A stretch of 17,436 nt of DNA from Deltaproteobacteria bacterium UBA7527 (GTDB lineage Bacteria; Desulfobacterota; Syntrophorhabdia; Syntrophorhabdales; Syntrophorhabdaceae). The stretch is taken from the NCBI GenBank assembly GCA_002478225.1, contig DLMV01000001.1, forward strand, positions 4,585 through 22,020. The letters are read 5' to 3'. Shown here piece by piece: positions 1-7,869 of the stretch. Every line of letters begins with the position of its first letter. The first letter of the stretch is position 1. Under the pieces are notes generated by a model, which saw only the letters and a list, made by a program, of their open reading frames with translations, did not search any database and was not told where the DNA came from. Position numbers and translations under genes: made by a program.

Positions 1-1216
1 TCTGGTCCATCTGCATTACACAGATGGCAGGATCTTTGTAAAAGAAAGGCAGGCACAATACGACGTCGTCCTGCTCGGTCTGCCTCCCCCTTCCACGCTC
101 CGGATAAACAGGTTCTTTACGCAGGAATTCTTTGGGTCTGTGAAAGGCGTCCTGAAAGAAAAGGGGATATTCGCCCTCACCATGACCGGTTCGCTGACGT
201 ACTACAGCAAAGAGCTTAAGGAACTCAACGCCTGTATCCTCAATACGCTTTCCAGGGTCTTCCCGAACGTCTTCGTTATACCGGGGGATATAAATCTCAT
301 CCTTGCTTCACCTTCAGCGGATATTTTCAACAGTTCACCGCTGACACTCTGCAAGAAGATCGCCGACTATGATCTCAAGACAAACCTCATCACACTGCCT
401 CACCTTACATACCGCCTCGACCAGGAAAGAAGGAACTGGTTTAACTCCTCTGTAAAAACTCCGGATATGGTCATAAACAGGGATCTTGTCCCGGAGGGAC
501 TTTTCCTCAACATCGTGTATCAAAACATCCTCTTTACGCCGCTGCTAAAAAGACCTCTGGAGTTCTTGAGGGGCATCAATCTTCTCACGGCATCACTATC
601 CGTGATCATCCTATTCTCTCTTTTCTTTTTTCTGACACGATCTCGCAGAAAGCTCGCCATTCCCATTGCAATAGGGACTACAGGCCTTGCAGCCATGATA
701 TTCGAACTGATACTTTTATTCGGTTTCCAGATATTTTATGGATACATCTTTTATGAGGTGGGTATTCTCATCACCGCGTTCCTTGGCGGTATGGCTCTGG
801 GAGCCATTATCATGACCTCAGGTTTAAAAAATATAAAAAATCATGCCATGGCGCTCATGCTTATCGAGGCAGGCATGATCCTTTTTGTTCTTTTCCTTTT
901 TCTCGTCTTTTCCTCGCTCAAGGTAAGCTCTGTTTACAATCCGGCAATGATACATCTTCTCTTTATCGCCCTCCTTTTCGTATCGGGCGCTATCGCCGGC
1001 GCTGAATTCCCTCTTGCAAACGCACTGTATCTTGAAGACAGCACTGTAAGTAAAACAGTCGGTCTTATCTATGGAGCCGACCTTCTCGGCGGATGGGCCG
1101 GAGGGATCGTCGGGGGCTTTATTCTCCTTCCCATCCTTGGTTTACTGCAGGGCTCCATTCTCATCGCCGTGCTGAAAGCAGCCAGCCTCCTCTTGTTAAT
1201 CTGTCGGAGAAAATAG
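1..1216 (+). CDS. Spermidine-synthase-like membrane protein, 5' end missing
   Basis: The reading frame is open from the left edge (first full codon at base 2), so the gene begins outside the window; the GTG at 140 is only an internal codon. The visible 404 residues start with the end of a Rossmann-type methyltransferase fold: YDVVLLGLPPPSTLRINRFF followed by TQEFF resembles the strand and loop of spermidine-synthase-like proteins. The acidic residues usual there (a DxxDP-type motif) are absent, so aminopropyl transfer is doubtful. The C-terminal half is strongly hydrophobic, with about seven membrane segments between bases 570 and 1210, including glycine-rich AGAEFPLANALY and GADLLGGWAGGIVGG. 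This matches the membrane-fused spermidine synthase-like family, whose substrate is generally unknown. It ends 32 bp before the radical SAM gene and probably shares its operon. Confidence 0.75.
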   Translation, partial: LVHLHYTDGRIFVKERQAQYDVVLLGLPPPSTLRINRFFTQEFFGSVKGVLKEKGIFALTMTGSLTYYSKELKELNACILNTLSRVFPNVFVIPGDINLILASPSADIFNSSPLTLCKKIADYDLKTNLITLPHLTYRLDQERRNWFNSSVKTPDMVINRDLVPEGLFLNIVYQNILFTPLLKRPLEFLRGINLLTASLSVIILFSLFFFLTRSRRKLAIPIAIGTTGLAAMIFELILLFGFQIFYGYIFYEVGILITAFLGGMALGAIIMTSGLKNIKNHAMALMLIEAGMILFVLFLFLVFSSLKVSSVYNPAMIHLLFIALLFVSGAIAGAEFPLANALYLEDSTVSKTVGLIYGADLLGGWAGGIVGGFILLPILGLLQGSILIAVLKAASLLLLICRRK

Positions 1217-1222
1217 TATAAT
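1193..1222 (+). promoter_or_regulatory. Possible promoter before the radical SAM gene
   Basis: TTGTTA at 1193-1198 and a perfect TATAAT at 1217-1222 are 18 bp apart, overlapping the end of the upstream gene. A start near 1229 would give a leader of about 20 nt. There is no Shine-Dalgarno sequence before the ATG at 1249. This may be an internal operon promoter; the -35 is weak. Confidence 0.35.
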
Positions 1223-1248
1223 AAAAAAGCTCAACACGGTCATTTCTC

Positions 1249-2361
1249 ATGCTTACGCGAAGAGATTTCATCAAGATAGCCTTCTTAGCCCCTGCTGCAT
1301 TACAACTTGAGGCAAGGGAGCTCACCCTGAAGGACCCCCTTTCCCCAAAAGAGGCCCTCTACTACCAGGTCGTCGATGCAAGGAAAGGTATTGTCGAATG
1401 CCGGCTATGCCCGAGAGGCTGTACGATCCCTGAAGGAGAATCCGGATTCTGCCGTGCAAGGAAGAATATAAAAGGGAAACTCTATTCGCTCGGATATGCG
1501 TCGCCTTGCGCTGTTCACATCGACCCCATAGAAAAGAAGCCATTCTTCAATGTCTATCCGAGGAGCCTAAGCTTTTCTGTTGCCAGCGCAGGGTGCAACC
1601 TGCGATGCAGGTTCTGCCAGAACTGGCAGATATCACAGGCATCCCCGGAGGATACGGCCAACCAATCCCTTCCGCCTGAAAGGCTTGTGGCGCTCGCACA
1701 ACAGAATCGATGCAGAAGCATCGCCTACACCTATACTGAGCCGACAAATTTCTTCGAATATATGCTGGACACTGCAAAAATAGCCGGCAGCAAGGGCATC
1801 TTAAATGTCTGCCACTCTAACGGATACATCAATCCTGAACCTCTCAGGGCGCTCTGCAAGTATCTCGACGCTGCGAACATAGATCTCAAGGGATTCAGCA
1901 GCTCTTTCTACAGCAAGCTCTGCGATGCAGAGCTTGAACCTGTCCTGGAAACAATAAAGACCCTCAAAAGATCAGGCGTCTGGGTTGAGATCACCAATCT
2001 TATCATACCTGGATACAATGATGACCAGAAAATGCTGACGGACATCTGCCAGTGGGTCTATCAAAATGCCGGCGCTGATGTTCCGATACACTTCTCCCGC
2101 TTCTTTCCCATGTACAGGATGACCAGCATATCCCCGACGCCTGTAAGCACCCTCGAAAAGGCGCGCGATATAGCTCTGAAGACCGGGCTTCAATTTGCAT
2201 ATACCGGAAATGTTCCAGGCCATGCCGGCGAGCATACCTATTGCCCTGCGTGCAAAAGGATGGTTATCCGCAGGTCTGGGTACAATGTTCTGGAGTACAC
2301 GCTGAAGGGCGGCGCCTGTCCGGGCTGCGGAAAGAAGGTGGGAGGGATATGGAAAGCGTAA
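1249..2361 (+). CDS. amrS: AmmeMemoRadiSam system radical SAM enzyme (AmrS-like)
   Basis: This 370-residue protein belongs to the PflA-related radical SAM enzymes that co-occur with Memo and AMMECR1 proteins; the reaction is not established for this subfamily as far as I know. The cluster motif is AGCNLRCRFCQNW, with C116, C120 and C123 binding the SAM-dependent [4Fe-4S] cluster. Further cysteines flank it: C51, C54, C58 and C68 near the N-terminus, and two CxxC pairs (332/335 and 357/360) forming a zinc-ribbon-like tail. Residues 1-25 look like a twin-arginine leader (TRRDFIK, then a short hydrophobic run), unusual for an enzyme needing SAM. The gene lacks a clear ribosome binding site. It overlaps the next gene by 13 bp, suggesting translational coupling. 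Confidence 0.88.
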   Translation: MLTRRDFIKIAFLAPAALQLEARELTLKDPLSPKEALYYQVVDARKGIVECRLCPRGCTIPEGESGFCRARKNIKGKLYSLGYASPCAVHIDPIEKKPFFNVYPRSLSFSVASAGCNLRCRFCQNWQISQASPEDTANQSLPPERLVALAQQNRCRSIAYTYTEPTNFFEYMLDTAKIAGSKGILNVCHSNGYINPEPLRALCKYLDAANIDLKGFSSSFYSKLCDAELEPVLETIKTLKRSGVWVEITNLIIPGYNDDQKMLTDICQWVYQNAGADVPIHFSRFFPMYRMTSISPTPVSTLEKARDIALKTGLQFAYTGNVPGHAGEHTYCPACKRMVIRRSGYNVLEYTLKGGACPGCGKKVGGIWKA

Positions 2362-3851
2362 GAAGAGCGGAGAGCAAATTCAAAGGCCTTGCATTCAAAT
2401 GGTTGTCCTTCCTTTATGCCGCCGTGTGCGTTGTGTTGCTGTCTACCGGCTGCTTTGCGGAGGATGTGTTTGTTAAGGTAAAGAAGCCCGTATTCGCAGG
2501 ATCTTTTTATCCTGGAGAAAAATCTGTCCTTGCCAGGACAATAGACGGCTACCTGAAGGAAACAGAACCGCAAAAAGGCAGGACAAGCGCACGCGTCTTC
2601 GGCATCATGTCGCCCCACGCCGGATACCAGTATTCCGGACGTGTAGCGGCCTATGCATACAACCAGATAAAAGGAAAACCTTACACAACGGTCATCCTGT
2701 TGGGCCCGACGCATCGCGTGCCCTTCAGCGGTATCGCCATATACCCTGCGGGATCATGGGAGACACCCCTGGGAAGGGTTCAGGTCGACCACGAGATCGC
2801 CGGCAGACTTGCGGAACAATGCAGGTCCATAAAAAACTATCCTGTTGCCTTTGAGCGAGAGCACTCCCTCGAGGTCCAGGTCCCTTTTCTTCAGCAGACC
2901 CTGAAAGATTTCAGGATAGTCCCTATCGTCATGGGCATGATGGAGGAAAATGACTACAGGACCCTTTCGGATGCGCTCATCGAACTGCTTAAGCAGCATG
3001 CCGGGAAGATACTGATCGTCGCCTCTTCGGATATGTCCCATTTTCACAACTACCGGGAGGCAAACCAGATGGATAAACTTACCTTAAAGGAGATCGGGGA
3101 GCTCGATACAGAGCGCCTCGCTGACGGTCTCGCAAAAAGGCGCTATGAACTGTGCGGATCGCAGGCAGTGCTGACCCTTATGATGGTCGCCAAAAAGATC
3201 AACGGGGAGGCAAAGGTCCTTCATTATGCAAATTCCGGGGATGCGACAGACGACAGGAGCAGGGTCGTAGGGTACGGCGCTGTTGCCTTTTTTCTCAGCG
3301 AAACAGGCGTCGGCCTCAACAAAAAGGAACAGAAAGCCCTCCTCGCTATCGCCCGGAAGACCCTTGAGGAAACAGTAAGGCAAGGGAACATCTCTCCCGC
3401 AGAGACAAAAGACAAGGCGCTGCTCGAAAAGCGGGGGGTCTTTGTCACCCTCACAAAGAATGGAAAATTAAGGGGGTGCATCGGATACATCGTGCCGGTC
3501 ATGCCTTTATACAGGGCGGTCTCTGACATGACCGTCTCCGCGGCAAGCCGTGATCCTCGTTTTCCCCCTGTTGCAAAAGAGGAGCTGAAAGACATACACA
3601 TTGAGATATCTGTGCTCGGCCCGCTGAAGATCGTCGACGATCCGCAGGAGATCGAAATAGGAAAGCACGGTCTGTTCATCGTGAGCAGGGACAACCAGGG
3701 GCTCCTCCTTCCTCAGGTCGCGACCGAATATATGTGGAGCAGGGAGGAATTTCTTAGGCAGACCTGCTTGAAGGCGGGTCTCCCATCGAATGCCTGGAGA
3801 GAGAAGACAACAAAGATCTACAGTTTTTCTGCCCAGATATTCTCGGAATGA
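2349..3851 (+). CDS. Memo-AMMECR1 fusion, AmmeMemoRadiSam components B and A
   Basis: The ATG at 2349, behind GGAGGG, is preferred over the longer frame open from 2241, giving 500 residues. Residues 1-38 form a signal peptide (hydrophobic run, then LLSTGCFA, cleavable after FA; a lipobox is imperfect). Residues 46-317 are a Memo domain, related to class III extradiol dioxygenases. H90 (SPHAGY), H122 (GPTHR) and C269 (ELCGSQ) match the metal-site His-His-Cys of Memo, and REHSLE and SSDMSH are also present. Residues 323-500 are an AMMECR1 domain with its hallmark LRGCIG at 374-379. Both domains look intact. The two proteins are often separate genes; here they are fused and apparently exported. 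Substrate and product are unknown. The start lies inside the end of the radical SAM gene. Confidence 0.88.
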   Translation: MESVRRAESKFKGLAFKWLSFLYAAVCVVLLSTGCFAEDVFVKVKKPVFAGSFYPGEKSVLARTIDGYLKETEPQKGRTSARVFGIMSPHAGYQYSGRVAAYAYNQIKGKPYTTVILLGPTHRVPFSGIAIYPAGSWETPLGRVQVDHEIAGRLAEQCRSIKNYPVAFEREHSLEVQVPFLQQTLKDFRIVPIVMGMMEENDYRTLSDALIELLKQHAGKILIVASSDMSHFHNYREANQMDKLTLKEIGELDTERLADGLAKRRYELCGSQAVLTLMMVAKKINGEAKVLHYANSGDATDDRSRVVGYGAVAFFLSETGVGLNKKEQKALLAIARKTLEETVRQGNISPAETKDKALLEKRGVFVTLTKNGKLRGCIGYIVPVMPLYRAVSDMTVSAASRDPRFPPVAKEELKDIHIEISVLGPLKIVDDPQEIEIGKHGLFIVSRDNQGLLLPQVATEYMWSREEFLRQTCLKAGLPSNAWREKTTKIYSFSAQIFSE

Positions 3852-3893
3852 ATACAAGCTTTCAGGGTTGAATAAAAAGGAGGTAGCTAAATA

Positions 3894-5093
3894 ATGCTGA
3901 CGAAAAAGCAGCTTGCGCAATACGCAGAGGTCCTTCTCTGGGGATTGAAGACGGCCCGGAAGAAACCCTTTAAAAAAAATGATTGTGTCCTTCTCCAATA
4001 CGAGGCGCCCGCTGTGCGGCTTGCCGAGATGCTCTACGGGAGGATCCTCGATCTCGGCATGCACCCTGTTCAGAGAATGGGCCTTACCTTCGGCATGGAA
4101 AAGAGCTTCTATAAAAAATCGAACAGGAAGCAGCTCACCTTCCTTGCGCCCGGCGACAGAGAGCTCTATTCAAACCTGAACGGAAGGATATTCCTGAGGG
4201 CGCCGGAATCGCTGACCCACTTGAAAGATGTCGATCCCGTCAGGATCGGTACGGTGCTCGTTTCGCGAAAGCCGCTCCGCGACATCCTTGATAAACGGGA
4301 GGAACAGGGCCTCTACAGCTGGACGCTGTGCACATTCCCTACAGCCGAACTTGCTCAGCACGCAAAGGCGAACCCCAAGGAATATGCACAGCAGATCATA
4401 CGCGCCTGCTATCTTGATAAGAAGGATCCAGTCGGAGAATGGAAGAAGGTTCACCAGCAGGTCAGCAGCATCAAACAGTGGCTTAACAGCCTGAAGGTTA
4501 GCTATTTCCACATTGAATCCGAGCATATCGACCTGAGGATCACCCCGGGAGAAAAAAGGAGATGGAAGGGCGTCTCGGGCCACAACATTCCGAGCTTCGA
4601 GGTCTTTCTCTCCCCTGACTGGCATGGCACCGAAGGCCTTTATTACGCGAACCTCCCGTCTTTCCGGAGCGGAAATTACGTTGAAAAGATACGCATCACC
4701 TTCCGGAAAGGCTCTATCGTCAAAATGGGGGCTGAAAAAGGGGAGGATTTTGCCCGGAAGCAGGTCGCCATGGATAAAGGGGCCTCCAGGGTCGGTGAAT
4801 TTTCCCTTACGGACAGGCGCTTCTCACGGATCGACAGGTTCATGGCGGACACGCTTTTTGACGAGAATTTCGGCGGGCAATACGGGAACTGCCACGTTGC
4901 CCTCGGCGCCTCATACACCGATACCTACGACGGAGATCCTGCCGCGATGACCGGAGCCTTGAAAAAGAAGCTCGGCTTCAACGACTCCGCGCTCCACTGG
5001 GACCTCGTCAATACCGAGGATAAGACAGTAACGGCCCATCTAACATCCGGCAAGAAGGTTACCATATATGAAAAAGGCGTCTTTACATATTAG
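3894..5093 (+). CDS. M29 family metallo-aminopeptidase
   Basis: This 399-residue protein is full length for the M29 (AmpS/AmpT, PepS) aminopeptidases, which remove N-terminal residues from peptides using two metal ions. The expected metal ligands are visible: E236 in SFEVF, E302 in GEFSLTD, H334 in GNCHVALG, and H368 and D370 in LHWD. Y341, seven residues after H334, fits the catalytic tyrosine. The 66-residue spacing between the two glutamates matches AmpT as I recall it. No signal peptide is seen, so a cytoplasmic location is likely. The start has a strong AGGAGG at about 3880-3885. The gene lies 42 bp after the Memo-AMMECR1 gene and 33 bp before a DsrE-like gene, probably in one operon. 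Confidence 0.9.
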   Translation: MLTKKQLAQYAEVLLWGLKTARKKPFKKNDCVLLQYEAPAVRLAEMLYGRILDLGMHPVQRMGLTFGMEKSFYKKSNRKQLTFLAPGDRELYSNLNGRIFLRAPESLTHLKDVDPVRIGTVLVSRKPLRDILDKREEQGLYSWTLCTFPTAELAQHAKANPKEYAQQIIRACYLDKKDPVGEWKKVHQQVSSIKQWLNSLKVSYFHIESEHIDLRITPGEKRRWKGVSGHNIPSFEVFLSPDWHGTEGLYYANLPSFRSGNYVEKIRITFRKGSIVKMGAEKGEDFARKQVAMDKGASRVGEFSLTDRRFSRIDRFMADTLFDENFGGQYGNCHVALGASYTDTYDGDPAAMTGALKKKLGFNDSALHWDLVNTEDKTVTAHLTSGKKVTIYEKGVFTY

Positions 5094-5126
5094 CCGCATA
5101 ACCCTTACCATTATACTGGAGGCAGG

Positions 5127-5459
5127 ATGAATAAGAACAGTGTGATCATCTTCGGTTCGGAGTATGTCGGGAGCGGCGATGAGACCCTCGGGTTCGCCAT
5201 CCTCATGGAACTGCTGAACGCCCTTACAAAACGAGAAGACCTGCCAAAGGCAATGATATTCTGGAATACAGCGGTGAGGCTCCTCGAACAGGGATCGCCT
5301 GCTGTTCCCCGCCTCAAGGCACTTGAAGAGAAGGGCGTTCAGATCCTTGCCGGAAGGTTGTGCCTCCAGGATCTTGGGATTGTCAATGAAGTTGGGAAGG
5401 CAGCCGGCATGGACGAGATCCTCGACCTCATCCTCCACAACGAAGTGATCAACCTGTAA
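5127..5459 (+). CDS. DsrE/YedF-like small protein
   Basis: This 110-residue protein resembles the C-terminal DsrE-like domain of YedF, the sulfurtransferase-like selenium metabolism protein: SEYVGSGDETLGFAILMELL, then PKAMIFWNTAVRLLEQGS, then LKALEEKGVQIL. The N-terminal TusA-like domain of YedF is absent. In YedF the loop after this block reads roughly CGTCL; here it is GRLCLQDLGI, keeping only the second cysteine (C78 by my count). That argues against a two-cysteine mechanism but not against persulfide carriage on one cysteine. The start has GGAGG at 5118-5122. It is the last gene of the apparent operon starting left of the window. DsrE-family folds are common near sulfur metabolism; a specific function cannot be given. 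Confidence 0.75.
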   Translation: MNKNSVIIFGSEYVGSGDETLGFAILMELLNALTKREDLPKAMIFWNTAVRLLEQGSPAVPRLKALEEKGVQILAGRLCLQDLGIVNEVGKAAGMDEILDLILHNEVINL

Positions 5460-5460
5460 T

Positions 5461-5653
5461 AAAGCCTGTGAAAGGTGAAGAAATATCTCTTTCCTCGATA
5501 CTTGATGCTCGATGCTTGTCCAAACCAGTATCGAGTGACCAGCGACGAGTATCCAGCGACGAGTATCCAGCATCGTCAAGATGGCGGGGGCATTTTCGCC
5601 TGTTGATCCGCCAGCAACGAGAATCCAGCGACGAGTATCCAGCATCTGGTTCG
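5461..5653. repeat. Degenerate tandem 14-nt repeats (ccagcgacgagtat)
   Basis: The unit ccagcgacgagtat occurs exactly at 5539-5552 and 5553-5566, and again at 5625-5638 with a near copy at 5611-5624; truncated units follow each pair. A 35-40 nt stretch separates the two blocks. The opening gtgaaaggtgaa recurs near 9296, and the closing ccagcatctggttcgc recurs at 9368-9383. There is no spacer regularity, so this is not a CRISPR array. Confidence 0.85.
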
Positions 5654-5929
5654 CTATAAGCCGTGAGCTGTCTCTTGTCGCTCTTCGTCCTTGAGGAACA
5701 ATCGATGGTATTCAGGCTCGGTGAGATGGATTTTCAGCATTCTCCCGATAATATCAAATATCTCGGCCAGATCATCATCGGTCATCCGCTTCAGGATCGT
5801 TTCCATCAAACGATCATCTGAAAATTTCTGCAGGTATACCTGCAGAGTATTCTCATCGGATTGCCGGTCAAAACCATACCCTAAAAAACCTTCAAACGTT
5901 TCTACAAAATCATGGGAGTGCTTTGCCAT
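5654..5929 (-). CDS. Small conserved hypothetical protein, 91 aa
   Basis: This 91-residue, acidic, probably helical protein has no signal peptide or membrane segment. Blocks such as GFLGYGFDRQSDENTLQVYL, MTDDDLAEIFDIIGRML and HLTEPEYHRLFLKDEE have the composition of a real conserved protein, and I recall similar small cytoplasmic proteins of unassigned function in Desulfobacterota and related anaerobes. The start is the ATG at 5929; a weak AGGAA lies about 13 nt upstream. The last codons (ETAHGL and the TAG) fall in a copy of the dispersed gctcatggc-type repeat, so the repeat supplies the stop codon. Function is unknown. Confidence 0.65.
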   Translation of the reverse strand: MAKHSHDFVETFEGFLGYGFDRQSDENTLQVYLQKFSDDRLMETILKRMTDDDLAEIFDIIGRMLKIHLTEPEYHRLFLKDEERQETAHGL

Positions 5930-6063
5930 AACGACACCATGTTCCTATATATTTTTTGGTCTCTTCCATGTTTTCCGATATATTTATATATCCCAATTTA
6001 GCATTTGAATCAACCGGCTTTCCCGTTCATATATTTTGATTGTCCGTGTGTTAATTCTGGGTT

Positions 6064-6777
6064 ATGATAGAGAACGTGAGGGATCTTGTGCATCATATCG
6101 GGCATGCCGCTGCATGGTTAATGGTGGCGATCCTCTGCCTATCGTTTGTATCCTGCGCGACCTTCAGGGGCTGGCAGGCTGGAGGAGAGTACGACAAAGG
6201 GATCGCACTATTTAACCAGGGGAAATACCAGGAGGCCGTCCCCCATTTTGAGAAGGCAACCCGGATCGATCCCGATTATTACAGCGCGTATCTCTATCTC
6301 GGAAGATGTTATCTTAACCTCAAACAATATACCAATGCTGTCCAGCCTCTAAGAACTGCCTACCGTCTCTCGCCGGCAGAATTTCAAAAAGAGATCTTTG
6401 ACATGCTCCTTGATGCCCTCTTCGGGGCCGCAACTTCAGCGGTGAAGCAGGGCAGCGTTGACGAAGCTATCGGTTACTTTAAATACGTCCTGACGCTCGA
6501 CGCGCGGTCTGACAAGGCAAAAGAGGAACTTGCTCGATTATATATCGCAAGGGCAGGAGATCTTCTTAAACAGGGAAACATCGATGAGGCCGTAAGGGCA
6601 TATTCAGACGTTTTGAAGGTCACCCCCAACAATGTAACTGCTTACCTCGGACTTATAACCGCCTTTATTAAAAGCGGCAACATCTCAAAGGCGCTTGAAA
6701 CAGCCGAAAAAGCGCACATTTTAGACCCCAACAGCAAAGAGCTCCTTCGCATCCTGAAGGAACTGATAGGGAAATAA
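6064..6777 (+). CDS. TPR-repeat lipoprotein
   Basis: This 237-residue protein has an N-terminal hydrophobic segment (residues 17-30) ending FVSC; C31 is a likely, though not perfect, lipidation site. The rest is tetratricopeptide repeats at roughly 41-74 (GKYQEAVPHFEKATRIDPD), 75-107, 118-150 (GSVDEAIGYFKYVLTLD), 157-190 (GNIDEAVRAYSDVLKVTP) and 192-225 (GNISKALETAEKAHILDP). Such proteins scaffold protein-protein contacts at the cell envelope; no partner can be named. ATG 6064 is chosen because the next in-frame ATG (6121) would leave the export signal too short. No Shine-Dalgarno sequence precedes it, and a possible extended -10 (TGTGTTAAT, 6047-6055) lies about 9 nt upstream. Confidence 0.82.
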   Translation: MIENVRDLVHHIGHAAAWLMVAILCLSFVSCATFRGWQAGGEYDKGIALFNQGKYQEAVPHFEKATRIDPDYYSAYLYLGRCYLNLKQYTNAVQPLRTAYRLSPAEFQKEIFDMLLDALFGAATSAVKQGSVDEAIGYFKYVLTLDARSDKAKEELARLYIARAGDLLKQGNIDEAVRAYSDVLKVTPNNVTAYLGLITAFIKSGNISKALETAEKAHILDPNSKELLRILKELIGK

Positions 6778-6901
6778 AGCAGCCCATGGCTCATAGCAGA
6801 ACACCCGTGAGGCGTAAGTCGTAAGGCGTCAGGCGTTCGTATTGATGGAAGGTCCGGTTAAAAATTGATTATTGTGTAATGGGTGATTAATTGGTGATTG
6901 G
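6778..6901. repeat. Degenerate intergenic repeats between convergent genes
   Basis: Directly after the TPR stop codon, agcccatggctcatagcaga begins the gene-end repeat also found after dsrM, dsrJ and dsrO. It continues as ccgtgaggcgtaagtcgtaa, sharing cgtaagtcgtaag with 17414-17426. From about 6860 the words change to tgattaattggtgattgg. No clear terminator hairpin with a T-run is visible. Confidence 0.7.
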
Positions 6902-7747
6902 TTATTCCTGGGGCTTTCCTTTTGTCGCTTTTGCGTAGGCAAGGACGGCATCAACATAGCTGTCGCAGCGGTTGTAGGCATAGATCGCCTGATGCTTTGC
7001 CTCGAGCCTCCCGTTCTCCCAGCCATGCGCCTTCAGATAATTGGCAATGCTTGCAACAGCGTCCCTGAAATTGAAAAGGTCTATGGTCCCGTCTCTGTCG
7101 CCGTCGACGGCGAATCTCGCATACGAAGACGGGATGAACTGGCAGATGCCGAACGCGCCTGCCCATGAGCCTTTTACCGAAAAAGGGTCCTTGTTCTGTT
7201 CCCTGCATATGCGGAGGAATTCTATCAGTTCGTCCTCTGCCCATGCCGAACGCCTGTTCTCAACGAGCGCCATGGTGAGCAGGCTGTTGAACACGGAATA
7301 CCTTCCGGTATTCCTTCCGAAATTCGTCTCGATCCGGAGAATGGCCACGACCACCTCTTTCTCCACACCAAACGATCGCTCGATCTCCTCGAGGATCTCC
7401 CTGTTCTCGTCCAATATTCTCCGGCCACGCTCGATGGAGCTTTTTGTAAGAAGGCCGAACCTCCGGCTCATGTAATTAATGCCCTTGCCGCTTCTTCCGA
7501 CAATATACGGGTAAAGTTCCAGCCTGCTGTCCGAGAAGGTTCTATTGATCTCCTCCTCCGAGAAGCCCGCTGACCTCAGCCTTTCCGTCAGCTGGTTCAG
7601 CTTTTCTTGATATTGCGGGACGATATCGGCGGATAAAGCCGGTTGAAATGACAGGATGACAAACAGGAAACTTATGGCCAGCGCAAAACGGGGAGTGGGG
7701 CCTCTCAGCGCATCAACCTCCTTTCCTTCATCATAACAATCCCTCAA
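6902..7747 (-). CDS. MltB-type lytic murein transglycosylase
   Basis: This 281-residue protein is an SLT_2/MltB-family lytic transglycosylase, which cleaves peptidoglycan glycan strands to 1,6-anhydro ends in the periplasm. The catalytic glutamate is E140 in ILRIETNFGRNTGRY; the family blocks SWAGAFGICQFIPSSYARFA and DGDRDGTIDLFNFRDAVASI follow. A signal peptide covers about residues 19-40 (FALAISFLFV, ending ALSA). There is no peptidoglycan-binding domain, so it is a short form. The start is uncertain: the TTG at 7747 has no ribosome binding site, while a perfect AGGAGG at 7722-7717 points to a CTG at 7708, just before the signal peptide. Coordinates use TTG as the only standard start codon in frame. 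It converges with the TPR gene. Confidence 0.87.
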   Translation of the reverse strand: MRDCYDEGKEVDALRGPTPRFALAISFLFVILSFQPALSADIVPQYQEKLNQLTERLRSAGFSEEEINRTFSDSRLELYPYIVGRSGKGINYMSRRFGLLTKSSIERGRRILDENREILEEIERSFGVEKEVVVAILRIETNFGRNTGRYSVFNSLLTMALVENRRSAWAEDELIEFLRICREQNKDPFSVKGSWAGAFGICQFIPSSYARFAVDGDRDGTIDLFNFRDAVASIANYLKAHGWENGRLEAKHQAIYAYNRCDSYVDAVLAYAKATKGKPQE

Positions 7748-7869
7748 ATAAAATCAATAATTTTTTAGAAGAAATAGGCATTGGTATCAACCGCAGCCGG
7801 ACTGCATTCACCATATCACCAATAAAACCTGTTCAATGTTCAAGGTTCAGACAGATAAAAAATCGGGAA

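Noticed and set aside
2241..2348. Longer N-terminus for the Memo-AMMECR1 fusion
   Set aside because: It would overlap the radical SAM gene by over 100 bp and bury the signal peptide; GGAGGG precedes the ATG at 2349.
5040..5645. Minus-strand frame of 201 codons containing repeated LDTRRWILVAGG
   Set aside because: The repeated peptide is a translation of the 14-nt tandem repeats, and the rest is antisense to the DsrE-like gene.
5539..5649. CRISPR array
   Set aside because: Units are 14 nt and directly adjacent, without regular unique spacers, and no cas genes are present.
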